Shown: positions 53,936 through 64,000 of the stretch, one piece after another
How positions within the stretch are numbered: the stretch's first letter is position 1
Layout: each line of letters opens with the position of its first letter
NCBI RefSeq assembly: GCF_023973825.1
Contig: NC_090126.1
Location: 1,597,001 to 1,661,000, forward strand
Origin: Plasmodium brasilianum
Lineage: Eukaryota > Apicomplexa > Aconoidasida > Haemosporida > Plasmodiidae
DNA: 64,000 nucleotides
Reading direction: 5' to 3'
Program-made: the position numbers and the translations under genes
Notes under the pieces: generated by a model
Seen by the model: the letters and a program-made list of their open reading frames with translations, nothing else
The model's database searches: none
Told to the model about the DNA's origin: nothing

Positions 53936-55649
53936 GTATACCAATTTTTTACCATTCCGTACGAACGCAAATGTTCAAACGAGAGACATAAATGTGGAAT
54001 GTACAAGATACAGAGCAGATACTGATAATGCGTGTAATGTGCTAAATATTTATAAAATTTGCATGTCTAAAACACGCAAGTTGTAAGTTTGTTCATTTTT
54101 ACATTTACCATATTAAATTGAGATGCTTTGTCGTATATCAGATATTTTATTAATAAATAGAAACTATTTTTCAAAGTCATCTTAAAGTACAATTAAAGAT
54201 ATTCATAAATCTTCTCAATATTTCAGTTGTAATTTTATTATGCACATACATGTATATATCTTTTTTTTTTTTTTTTTTGGTATTTCCTATTTTGTTCATA
54301 AAATATTTTTGTTAACCAGAAATGACATTTAAAAAAAAAAAATAATAAAATGAAATAAAATAACTTATTCATAAAAATGAAATTCCCTTAATTTCCATGG
54401 TTCTTAAAAAAGCTAGTAGCACAAAATTAAATAAAATACAAACATAATAATCTGTTTAGCTGTATAGAAAAAAAAAAAAAAAAATATATGAACTGTTAAT
54501 AAAAAATTTATTGGATGTTTTTTTCTAACATAAATGTTCATAAATTTTTTTTTTTGGATAGTAAACATTTATTATGAAAAGTTCGAATTTTTGGGGGTAT
54601 GACCTAGTTGATGTTATTTTTTTAATTTAAGCTGTTTTATTCTACCTTATTTTTTTTTTTTTTTTATGTCTGCTAATAGTTGAAGGCTAATATTTATATT
54701 TTATCTATTCTTTCGTTCGTCGTTCGTTCGTTCATTCGTTTGTTTGTTTGTTCATTCATTCATTCATTCATTCATTTTATTTGTTTGTTCAATTGTTTAT
54801 TTTTTATTTATTATTATTATTTTTTTATTTTATAATCCTCCGTTAATGCTTTTTTAATTAAAATAATAGCAATTATTACTATTTTTAATTTTTGAGAATG
54901 TTATAAAACATTAATGTTTGTATTTGTTCGAAAAATACCAATTCTTAAAATATAAAATACACCCACACACGCACACCTCTTTTTTTTTTTTTTTTTTTTT
55001 TTGTAATCCGTTGTATATTCACCATTTATATGAGAACATATGAGTTCACTATTGTACCTTGTAAGAGATATCTTCCATAAATAAGTATAGTCATATTAGT
55101 GAATTTGGAAGAAATAAAATACATTAGTAATTTTAGTGCTTAATAAAATTCTTTTTTTTTTTTTCCCCCTTTGATAAGTCCTATGAGGTATACCATACTC
55201 ATAATGTTTATGCTATTAATTTAATTTACCTTTTTAATTTAAACTCATAAAACAACCTTGAAAAAAAAAAAAAAAGTTAATTTTTAATACATTTTAAATA
55301 TTTGTATTATACATATATATATATATATTTATATACATACATATACACATATATATACATACGCGTACATATGCGTAGCATACCCAATGCCTTACATAAA
55401 TTTTTAATGTGCGCTTACCAAGAAGTAAAAAATAAAATACCGACCTTTTTAATTGTTCTGTCATATATCTACACATCTGTGAACAATCAATGCATTTTAA
55501 ATTACACCATATTTGTTATAATTAAATGAGTAAAACAAATTAATCGTGTTTTCAGCCTATTATGTCATTTTTTATAAAATAGCAACGCTGTAATTTGTTT
55601 AATTACATGTTGGATTCTTAACACCCCCTTAATCGTGAATATTATTTTA

Positions 55650-55742
55650 CATTATATATTTTACGTTGTATATTTTACGTTGTATATTTTACGTTGTATA
55701 TTTTACGTTGTATATTTTGCATTGTATATTTTGCATTGTAAA
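55650..55742. repeat. 14-bp repeat (TATTTTACGTTGTA)
   Basis: Six copies of a 14-bp unit lie about 1 kb upstream of the LOTUS gene. The last two copies have GCATT in place of ACGTT. Confidence 0.82.
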
Positions 55743-56776
55743 TAATTTTTCCCTTATATTTTTTTCCTCTTAAGTATTCATCTTTTTATCTTGACTTTTT
55801 TCTTTTCTTTATTTTCCTTTCTGTGAACACATTTTATTATTTATTAGTGTCAATACGTATTCTTATAAAAAGAGCTACTAATTTCATTACGGATCTACAG
55901 AATAGTTTATTTACAATAAGTGATATCATAGCAGTATCTTTAATTACAGATTATTATATTGTCATTAAATGATCCCCTTATTTTCCAAAAAATGTGTATG
56001 CTTATCGTTTGCATTATATTACACTAAAAAGCATTAACACCATAAAAAAAAAAAAAAAATACAATAGTAAAATAAAATAATAAAATAAAATAATAAATAT
56101 AAATCTAGTAAGTTTTTTCATAGAACAAAATTTGCATATAACCGTTAACGTATATGAACGTTTTCTTATATATTGTTGTACGCACGTTTGTTGATCTCTC
56201 GAGAATTTTGAACAAATTGACTTGTACTTTTGTCTCCTTTGGAAGACATTATATATGTGCATAAATATATACATATATATATATTAATGATTAACATGGC
56301 AGCGTTTAATGCCATTTTTTCCTTTTTTTTTTTTTTTTTGTCTTGTTACATTATTAGTTATTATTTATATTCAAATTATTTATAATCAACGTACATGCAT
56401 ATATACACATATACATACATTTTTAACTCCTTATGATGTAAGACACTTTATACAAATTACAAAGAACGTATTTGAGAAAGTTCTTGTTATGACACATGTA
56501 TTATAGATGTGTAATGTTTTGTATAATATAAACAATATATTAGGTAGTACTTTGTCTTATGTTTTTTCTTTTTAAATACATTATTCTACTATTAGATAAT
56601 AGTATATTACACAAACCTATGATACAGGTATTTTCAGGGGGATAATAACAAACTGAAAAAATAAAAACAATAGGAGGGAATACGTTGGAACATTTACTAT
56701 ACTGCTAAAGGTGTAAGGGGAAGATATACAATATAATATCACAAGGAAGAAAAAAAAAAAATTATTAAATAAAAAA

Positions 56777-59700
56777 ATGAAGAGAATAATTAAAAGATTT
56801 AACGATAACCCATCTTCAACACAATTCGAAAATGAAACAAATAAGGACATAGACCCTGTAGAAACAACTTTAGAGACAAAATATAGAGAGAAGGAAGGAA
56901 ATATGGACATAGAAAATATTGATATAAAAGATGACGCAACAAACAATTTTAATTATATTAACAGATATTTAACAGCAATTTTTGATATAGCAAAAAATGA
57001 TGATTCCTCTTCATCAAAAGAAGACAACATAAAAAAAGGTACTAATGGAATTAATAAATTTACGGAAGAAATTTCACGTTTTAGCACAAAAAATCATAAT
57101 GTAGATGATGAATGGGAATTAGGTAATACATATGAATTTGAAACAGTGGAAAGTGGAAATGCCCAATATGACATTTCTTCTCTAAGTAGGACATCAAATG
57201 TAGAGTATCACACTTCGCTAAATAGGGAAGTAAATCGTATCAATGTAGATAATTTAAAATTAAAGAAAGCCCGTACAGATATAATTGATGATAAAAATTG
57301 TGATAATATATTTGCAAACAGGGAAGTATTTAATTATTTTTATTCATTTAACGAAAATGACCACCTAGATGTATGGCTTAAAAGGAATGAAGACCTTTTT
57401 AACTTTCCCAAAAAATATAATGCAGAAAAGGACATAAATGGAAAAGAGGGTACATCAAGAGAAAAGTTTAACGACGATGTTGTAAAGGAAAAGACCTCAA
57501 CTGAACGGAGAAATAAGTACACTCAGGAAAATGCTCCGCATTCTTCAAGCGGGAAAAAATATGCGGACAGTCTGCATCAGAAAGATAATCAAGAGCAGCT
57601 ACAGCTGCAGCAACAGCAACATCATCAACTAATGCACCAGTATGAGAATAATATAAACCGAGGAATGGATTCAGCGAAGAACACAAATAAAGGTAAAAGG
57701 ATTGAGAAGGAACAAATTCACAAGACATCGCATGATGAGTTAAGTAAAAATCTATTTCGTATGCATAATTACCAAAGTGAGGATGTACTTTATAGCTACT
57801 TCAGTGATAACGTTAGCATAAGTGATAAGCAACTAAAAGAAAGGTCAAATGAAAATATATTACAGGATCAGTGGAATGTAATACATAATTATTCTGGGAA
57901 AGGATTTAACGAATTTGCAAAGACGAATAATAACGAATATTACGAAGGAGGTGGAAATGATAAAATTTACAGCACTTATCAAAAAAGTAGAAGTGTCTAT
58001 CCGAATTTTCCTTATCTTAAGCAAAGCAGTTTTTTAAAAGATCATTTAACTGAGGCTTATACAAACATTTTGGATAATAGAAAATATAATGTTCCTATTA
58101 AATTACAGAATTTAGAAATTGGTACAGATGATAATCCATTTTTTTCGGAACATATTAAGGAAAATATCAAAAACGAAGAAATGAAATTAAATCAACCCCC
58201 TGAAATGTGCCTTGATAATAAAAGGGTGGGCCCTTATAATTATGAAGATTATAATTTTAAGCATAATATTTCTCATTATAACAATATAAATGAAGATAAG
58301 AACACTTTTTGTTCAGGTATAAATAATGAAGTTCAGAAGGAAGTAGAAAATGATGGGTTAAACAAATATGATAATGTTATGTTGAATAGGAAAAACAACG
58401 TGAGTCAGGGAAAAACAGAAATTACCAATTTGTTTAAAAAAGATGACACACAGAAAGAGTGGAGTAATTTCAATAATAAGCAAGTCATATGTAGTGATAT
58501 TGAAGGTTTAAGTATGAATAATAATTTAGTGAAAAATTCGATGAGGTATGACAATATAGAAGTAAACCAAAATTTAAGTAAAAAAAGTAAAGATAACTAT
58601 TTGGAAAAAATGAGAGATTATATGTTACATAACAATGCCCTTTTTTCGAAAAAACCATATTTAGAAGAGAATAAAAAATGGGTAAATGAGGTAGATGAAA
58701 ATGATCCACAAAATAATGTTAATGAAGGAAGTTTCAGAAATTCTGACATGTGCCGAAGCTTATTGTTGTCTTACTTGAGTAAGCAGGTGAACAGCATCGG
58801 AGTTTATGAACTGAATAATGAAGCTACAAAGAATTTTAATGGTGAAAAAGTTCGCGGTGGGAATTTAGGGCAGTACCAAGGGGACGTTGGAGGGTCTTCA
58901 GGGAGCGGTGCCATCAAGGGGAAAATTAATAATAACGATGATAATAATGGGTGTGATAATAATGGGTGTGATAATAATGGGTATGATAATAATGGGTATG
59001 ATAATAATGGGTGTGATAATAATGGGTATGATAATAATGGGTGTGATAATAATGGGTGTGATAATAATGGGTGTGATAATAACTGGTGTGATAATAATGG
59101 GTGTGATAATAACTGGTGTGATAGTAATGGTAGTAATTATAGTGGAAACCGTGCATTTTTTCAAAATGATCATAACGGTATGCATAGCTCAAGTGTTAAG
59201 GACACACACAATATGGAGAAAATACGTGGTTGTAGTTACAAAGAGAACAATTTTAACGAAAAAATTCAAAAATTAAACGAAAAGGAAAGAACAGTTTCTA
59301 CGTTATGGGAAAATAACTCAACCATAGAAGGAAATTGTTTTAACAATTGTCTTGACTCTTATGCTAATTCAAATGATATTAAAAAGAATAAATGCATACA
59401 AAAAGGATCATTCAGTGGAATGAGTAATCTTATTAATGATAGTAGAAATAACCATGTACTAAAGGAGACGCTAAAAAATAAGATAAAGTTTTTACTGGAA
59501 CATGAAAGTGATGACATTTTGTTAAGTGAATATATTATAAATACCATAAATGATTATAATAAAAGCAAATGCAACATGGATAGTACTACTATATATGATA
59601 ATAACTACAAAACGGAAGGACATATATGTGAAGATATTAGAACCAAAAATAATAATTACACAGAAAAAGACAAAATAATAGCTACCGAAGAAAATATTAA

Positions 59701-62161
59701 GAGAACAGATGATCAGATGAACAATCAAATAGTGAATAACAATTCAGATACAATACTTCATAAATGGAGGAACATGGAATGTAAACATACCTCTAATACA
59801 CTTTACAATAAAGTAGAGGATGAATTGTATGATACTACTAATTCCCAGATCCAAAACACAGGTGAGGGTAGTAGTTCGACAGTTTTAAATTTCAATAATA
59901 TATTATTACCTGAACAAAATAGTTATAACCAGCTTAATAAAAACATGAATATTAACTTGAATGTTAGCGATTTAATATCATTGCTAAACGCAAGTTCTGC
60001 TATAAATGGAAGTGATGTTATTTGTTCTGGTAAGGACCTCACTAGTAGTAAGGACTCCAAGTATTATTTAAGTCGATGTGACGAATTTAGAAAAAGCTGC
60101 AATTTCGAGGAGGGGTTCTCGGCCAGTTCCTCGATGTTTGAATCAAAAAGCGACCATAAGATTAGTGGTGCTGTTAGTAAGCTTGATATTAGGCTCGATA
60201 GTATGCACGACAGTATGCACGACAGTAAGCACGACAGTAAGCATTGTAACGGACCAACCTATAGCACACACGAGGGGTCCGGCAGAGAAAAAGGGGTAGT
60301 GTGCAACTCCCCCTCAGAATTCGCTACAAAGATAGAAACTGTACATCTTAATAATAAAAAAAGAGAGTTCAGTTACAATAATGAAAGAGGAGTGGTGCGT
60401 TATGCTGCTATCGGAAGGGAAAATAAAGATAATGACATTTTTGGAAAAAAGAATAGCATCTATCAATCGAACGAACAAAGAGATTTCACAGTAAATGAAT
60501 CACAATATGAAAAAGTAAATAATCTTGTACATTTCATAAGTAAAAATAGTACGTTGGATGGAAATGAAAACTGTGCAGGGAATACCATTAATAGTACTTT
60601 CCCAAATAGTAATAATGTAAATAGTAATTCGAGTCATATAATGATACAGAATCATACAAAGGATAGAAGCATGTTCGAATACACTAAGAAGGAAACATAT
60701 TATAAAGATAATACGCTCACAGATGATTACATAAAGAAAAAGCATAAAAGTGAAAAATTGATAAGTTCATTCCCTGGTGAGACTAATTCTTATCTTAAAA
60801 GCAAATGTGTTAAAAATAACAAATCCAAATGGGATAGTGGTAATTTTGAAAATGGCTATTTTAAAAAAAAGGAGTCGACTTGGAAGGGGCTACGAAATTT
60901 TAGTAAGACAGAGGAAACTAATGGAATGTGCAAAGAATGGAGTATGGGAAAGCAAGGGCATAACAAGTATGTTTCTAAATCAAAAGAAAAGGAATCTTCT
61001 CTTTGTTTTACAAGGAGCCACCATTACGGTAGAGATAGCGATGCAAATAACAGTTGCAATGAAAGCAGTGGCGGTAATGAAGGTAATACCTGCAGTAGTA
61101 GTAGTGACGGTAATAGCGCTAGAAGTACTAGCAAAGGTAACCCTCTCTGGCGAAGGAACACCCACTGGGGGGGAAGGTTGTCCACCAAGGCGTGCCGCAA
61201 GGACAGGTACGTAAGGTTTAAGAAAGGTAGTGTTGATATTAATATAAAGCCAAAATTAACGGGAAAATATACTATGTCTTATTTAAAAGAAAATAAAAAA
61301 AAAAAAAAAAAATGGGAAGAGATAGATGAATTACCATTTGAGGTGTTAAAAAAATTGGTTACTGAAGAAGAAAACAATTTAGAAAAATTACTACAATCGT
61401 TATATGATGACAGAATATTACCATTACTAATTAATATAAAAGGAAGAGCAGATGAATATCATTTAACAGATATATTAAAAAGCAATATAAAAAATGCATA
61501 TAGTTTAAATACAGAAAAATATATAATAAAAATGAATAAGTCAGCTAACGATTATGTAATATATTTTTCTAATAAGAAAGAAAAAGATGACTACTTCTTT
61601 TCTATAAATAATTTGGTAGATGTTTATGATACATCTATGTGGTCTGAATTTGAAAAATATTTAATCCAAATAGCTAATTCTGAGGATCCTAATTTATATA
61701 CATTTTCCGGGGGCAGATATGGGATGGCAAAAGAATTACAACGAAGAAATTTACCATTTTTTAAAGGGCTATATTTAGGTGAGTTATGCCAAATTGTTCA
61801 TATAAGTACTAATAAAAAAATTATAGCATATGAAAATAATTACTTAAAGCCTATTTCTCAATGTCATAAATATACAAATGCCAAATTAGGTATTGTAAAT
61901 ACAAGTAGCAAAAATTTGGAAAATTATATTACAACTATAGATGAACTACGATTTTATTTGAGTAAATTATTGAAATATTATAAAGGGGGATTTAACATTT
62001 CTACGCTGAAAAAAAAATTAAAAAATAGATTCAACAAACAGCTATGCGAGAGTGTTTTCCACTGTATCAAATTGATAGAGGTCCTACAGTTAGAGCAGCT
62101 CAAGGATGTGTGCATCGTCGACACGCAATCCAAGGTTGTGCGAAGCCCCAGCGATGGTTAG
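56777..62161 (+). CDS. OST-HTH/LOTUS RNA-binding protein with a conserved upstream block
   Basis: A single exon of 1794 residues. The first 1500 are hydrophilic, Asn/Lys/Ser-rich and probably disordered, with a Gln/His tract near residue 275, a CDNNG repeat and a small HDSK repeat. The last 280 are conserved-looking. A helical block (ELPFEVLKKLVTEEENN) leads into TFSGGRYGMAKELQRRNLPF and GLYLGELCQIVHI (about residues 1640-1680), which resembles the OST-HTH-associated region described in plants and apicomplexans. Then comes a C-terminal OST-HTH/LOTUS-type winged helix (TTIDELRFYLSKLLKYYKGG, then LCESVFHCIKLIEVLQLEQL). LOTUS domains bind RNA, often G-rich or quadruplex RNA, and mark germline granules in animals. 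In Plasmodium at least one LOTUS protein has been tied to sex determination. I do not know whether this is that gene. Role: probable cytoplasmic RNA regulator. Confidence 0.75.
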   Translation: MKRIIKRFNDNPSSTQFENETNKDIDPVETTLETKYREKEGNMDIENIDIKDDATNNFNYINRYLTAIFDIAKNDDSSSSKEDNIKKGTNGINKFTEEISRFSTKNHNVDDEWELGNTYEFETVESGNAQYDISSLSRTSNVEYHTSLNREVNRINVDNLKLKKARTDIIDDKNCDNIFANREVFNYFYSFNENDHLDVWLKRNEDLFNFPKKYNAEKDINGKEGTSREKFNDDVVKEKTSTERRNKYTQENAPHSSSGKKYADSLHQKDNQEQLQLQQQQHHQLMHQYENNINRGMDSAKNTNKGKRIEKEQIHKTSHDELSKNLFRMHNYQSEDVLYSYFSDNVSISDKQLKERSNENILQDQWNVIHNYSGKGFNEFAKTNNNEYYEGGGNDKIYSTYQKSRSVYPNFPYLKQSSFLKDHLTEAYTNILDNRKYNVPIKLQNLEIGTDDNPFFSEHIKENIKNEEMKLNQPPEMCLDNKRVGPYNYEDYNFKHNISHYNNINEDKNTFCSGINNEVQKEVENDGLNKYDNVMLNRKNNVSQGKTEITNLFKKDDTQKEWSNFNNKQVICSDIEGLSMNNNLVKNSMRYDNIEVNQNLSKKSKDNYLEKMRDYMLHNNALFSKKPYLEENKKWVNEVDENDPQNNVNEGSFRNSDMCRSLLLSYLSKQVNSIGVYELNNEATKNFNGEKVRGGNLGQYQGDVGGSSGSGAIKGKINNNDDNNGCDNNGCDNNGYDNNGYDNNGCDNNGYDNNGCDNNGCDNNGCDNNWCDNNGCDNNWCDSNGSNYSGNRAFFQNDHNGMHSSSVKDTHNMEKIRGCSYKENNFNEKIQKLNEKERTVSTLWENNSTIEGNCFNNCLDSYANSNDIKKNKCIQKGSFSGMSNLINDSRNNHVLKETLKNKIKFLLEHESDDILLSEYIINTINDYNKSKCNMDSTTIYDNNYKTEGHICEDIRTKNNNYTEKDKIIATEENIKRTDDQMNNQIVNNNSDTILHKWRNMECKHTSNTLYNKVEDELYDTTNSQIQNTGEGSSSTVLNFNNILLPEQNSYNQLNKNMNINLNVSDLISLLNASSAINGSDVICSGKDLTSSKDSKYYLSRCDEFRKSCNFEEGFSASSSMFESKSDHKISGAVSKLDIRLDSMHDSMHDSKHDSKHCNGPTYSTHEGSGREKGVVCNSPSEFATKIETVHLNNKKREFSYNNERGVVRYAAIGRENKDNDIFGKKNSIYQSNEQRDFTVNESQYEKVNNLVHFISKNSTLDGNENCAGNTINSTFPNSNNVNSNSSHIMIQNHTKDRSMFEYTKKETYYKDNTLTDDYIKKKHKSEKLISSFPGETNSYLKSKCVKNNKSKWDSGNFENGYFKKKESTWKGLRNFSKTEETNGMCKEWSMGKQGHNKYVSKSKEKESSLCFTRSHHYGRDSDANNSCNESSGGNEGNTCSSSSDGNSARSTSKGNPLWRRNTHWGGRLSTKACRKDRYVRFKKGSVDINIKPKLTGKYTMSYLKENKKKKKKWEEIDELPFEVLKKLVTEEENNLEKLLQSLYDDRILPLLINIKGRADEYHLTDILKSNIKNAYSLNTEKYIIKMNKSANDYVIYFSNKKEKDDYFFSINNLVDVYDTSMWSEFEKYLIQIANSEDPNLYTFSGGRYGMAKELQRRNLPFFKGLYLGELCQIVHISTNKKIIAYENNYLKPISQCHKYTNAKLGIVNTSSKNLENYITTIDELRFYLSKLLKYYKGGFNISTLKKKLKNRFNKQLCESVFHCIKLIEVLQLEQLKDVCIVDTQSKVVRSPSDG
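58938..59130. repeat. 15-bp coding repeat (Cys/Tyr-Asp-Asn-Asn-Gly)
   Basis: About 12 copies of GATAATAATGGGTGT and variants (TAT, TGG) encode CDNNG, YDNNG or CDNNW units in the disordered part of the LOTUS protein. Frequent Cys in an otherwise polar repeat is unusual. Confidence 0.9.
60203..60245. repeat. 12-bp coding repeat (DSMH/DSKH)
   Basis: Four copies of GACAGTATGCAC or GACAGTAAGCAC encode Asp-Ser-Met/Lys-His within the LOTUS gene. Confidence 0.8.
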
Positions 62162-64000
62162 ATAAACAGAGAGGGGGATGATATTGATGTTGATAGTGAT
62201 GGGGGTAGAAAAGAGGCTAAGGTGTAAACGTGTGAATGCAAATGCACGGGCTAAGACCGAAACCGCGTGGAGGTGGTGTGCCTAAATGGGGACGTAATAT
62301 GTGCACATGAGTATGTACCTGTATGTACGTATGTGTGTACATGTAACATCGTGGTACATTTCTTATGTCTATCGGGGAAGTCTCTAAATTTTCATTCATA
62401 TGTTTTTTTACCCCTCATATATAGTTCTTTTTCATGACAATCCACGGTAACTTATGAAGAGATTCCTTTGCTCCCATACATGAAACCGCATTGCAACGCA
62501 GTTGGCAAGATGAAAAGAAGCAAGATGTACATTATTAACGGAAGCATGGTCTCCCTTTACGTATACCTTTTCATACATATGTATGTGCACATATCTGGTA
62601 TACAATTTTTTTTTTTTTTTTTTTTTTTTGTGCTACTCTTCTTTACAAGCAACCCTACGAAATTGGAATGTTTAAAAATGAAAACAATGAAACTTAGATA
62701 TAGCAGAAGTTTTCCTATTAAATTCTACTAAAAAAAATTATCATAAAAATAATTCTATATTTTGTAAGAGCATAATGCATATACCACATTATATACTTCT
62801 GATTTTATAACGTTTCCTATTTTCCATTTGTTCAAAAAAGTATACGACTTTAAAAGTAGGGTAAGACAATTTTACAAAAATACTGTATAAATGAAAACTT
62901 ATTTTGTTCACTCTTACAATAAATACAATTAAGCATTCATATTACACAGGCAGAACGTTTGATCATGCAAAAATGATGGCAAATGCACACCACTCACATT
63001 AAACTCGTATTTTACCTTTTCTCTGCATTCGTAAAAAGGTGTACACGTATGTACTTACGCACATGCATATACACTCATCCTCTCACTCAGTCACTCACTC
63101 ACTCACACACATACATACATACATACATATGTATATGCAAATATAGGGGAATCTCTCCTGTAACGGACTCCAAATTAGCTAAAATGAAAAGGAGTTCTGG
63201 CTTGCAAAAAAAAGGGAAAACATATATCAATGTGCTTTCTTTAGCATGATAAGTTCATGCAAAAGTTAGGATAGAACTTTAAAAATTATTTATATTTCCG
63301 TTAAGCGTTTAACTTCACACAATGTAGAATGGTGCGTTTCCTCATTTTCTACTTACAAATTATGTCATTCTATTTTTTTTAAATGTAAAAAATTATGGCA
63401 TGGTATTTTATTTTTTCAATTTATGTTTCATTTTGCCCCACTCATTTACTCTATATAATTCTCGTATCCTGCTGCCTAAACTTCCTTTCACGTTTTCATA
63501 TTTGAAGTACTAACTACATAATAATATTTTTATTTTTTCCTTTTTCATCTTAGCAATTATATATAAAATTGTATACACAGAAAGAAGATGAACTCGCAAC
63601 AACAAAGAAAAAACAAAAAATATAATAATAAAATAATAATAAAATAATAATAAAATAGAAAAAAAAAAAGTAATGATTATTTTATTTACTCTTAATGAAA
63701 AAATAAATGCATATACCTTGCATTACTCTGTACTTGAATTACCACATATATATATATGTATATATGTATATAGTAGTAATACCATTTTTTAAAAATGATG
63801 TGAAGCGCACGTAGGGGAATGGTCAACTTAAAATAATTCTATACTAATGTTAATAATAAAGTAGTTAATTTATTTTTTTTTTTCTAAATATAAAAATGTA
63901 AGCATTCAGATTGATATTTTTACTGTGGTTTTTTCTGTAAAATTGTGCTTGTTTTATTTTTTTACGTATTTTCTTCTTGTATGTATGTATATATGTATTT
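62162..64000. other. Downstream region of the LOTUS gene to the window end
   Basis: It contains the probable 3' UTR, a CACTCACTCA/CATACATA microsatellite (63085-63130), AATAATAAAATAAT repeats (63620-63655) and poly-A/T. No coding exon on either strand is convincing. Any next gene begins beyond the window. Confidence 0.6.

Larger units (their letters stand above)
53475..56776. other. Intergenic region between UNC and the LOTUS gene, 3.3 kb
   Basis: This tandem-gene spacer has a TAAATGCGTAAA array (53560-53665), TA microsatellites (53905-53935, 55308-55330), TTCGTTCG/TTTGTTTG runs (54712-54795), a TTTTACGTTGTATA array (55650-55740) and many poly-T tracts. It carries the promoter and probably a long 5' leader for the LOTUS gene. 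I see no supported exon. Confidence 0.55.

Noticed and set aside
62162..64000. Small ORFs near the right end as a new gene
   Set aside because: They are low complexity, rich in poly-Phe or Tyr-Ile-His runs, and have no family resemblance or splice logic.

Overview
This is a nuclear chromosome segment of a malaria parasite (genus Plasmodium). The base composition is very AT-rich, and there are long poly-A and poly-T runs, (TA)n and ATGT microsatellites, and many minisatellites. Genes contain short AT-rich GT..AG introns. Proteins carry Lys-, Asn- and Gly/Ser-rich insertions, and there are parasite-specific genes such as the surface protein P113. The AT level fits the P. malariae / P. ovale / P. 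falciparum type better than P. vivax or P. knowlesi. The gene order (glycyl-tRNA synthetase, a GPHR-like protein, pantothenate kinase 1, P113, then GDP-mannose pyrophosphorylase and RPS25) is what I remember for P. falciparum chromosome 14. That is from memory and was not checked, and I cannot name the species.

Fourteen genes can be supported. From left to right: RNA polymerase III subunit RPC6 (+, six exons); a large unrecognised protein with about seven exons (+); ribosomal protein S25 (+); a TENA-like/HAD fusion protein resembling the plant thiamine-phosphate phosphatase TH2 (-); a DIX-domain protein in four exons (+); mannose-1-phosphate guanylyltransferase in two exons (+); the axonemal dynein light chain p28 in four exons (+); P113 in two exons (-); pantothenate kinase 1 in three exons with a homopolymer frameshift (+); a Golgi pH regulator/GPR89-like membrane protein (+); glycyl-tRNA synthetase (-); a DNL zinc-finger Hsp70-escort protein (-); an UNC-45/UCS myosin chaperone (+); and an OST-HTH/LOTUS RNA-binding protein (+).

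These are mostly single-copy genes with separate roles: tRNA and 5S transcription (RPC6), translation (RPS25, GlyRS), cofactor metabolism (PanK1, the TH2-like protein), GDP-mannose for GPI anchors (GMPP), secretory-pathway ion balance (GPHR), mitochondrial Hsp70 upkeep (HEP1), myosin folding for motility (UNC), male-gamete flagellum assembly (p28) and the parasite surface (P113, itself GPI-anchored). There is no operon-like logic. Adjacent genes sit head-to-head, tail-to-tail or in tandem, 0.5 to 5 kb apart.

Intergenic regions and introns are full of tandem repeats. Several arrays have periods of exactly 10 or 30 bp. I saw no tRNA, rRNA, transposon or CRISPR array. The observations I would follow first are the DIX-domain gene, the LOTUS protein with its conserved block upstream of the LOTUS domain, the TENA-HAD fusion, the PanK1 frameshift, the 43-copy decamer in the PanK1 intron, and the 9/18-bp CxxC-coding repeat just upstream of the GPHR gene.
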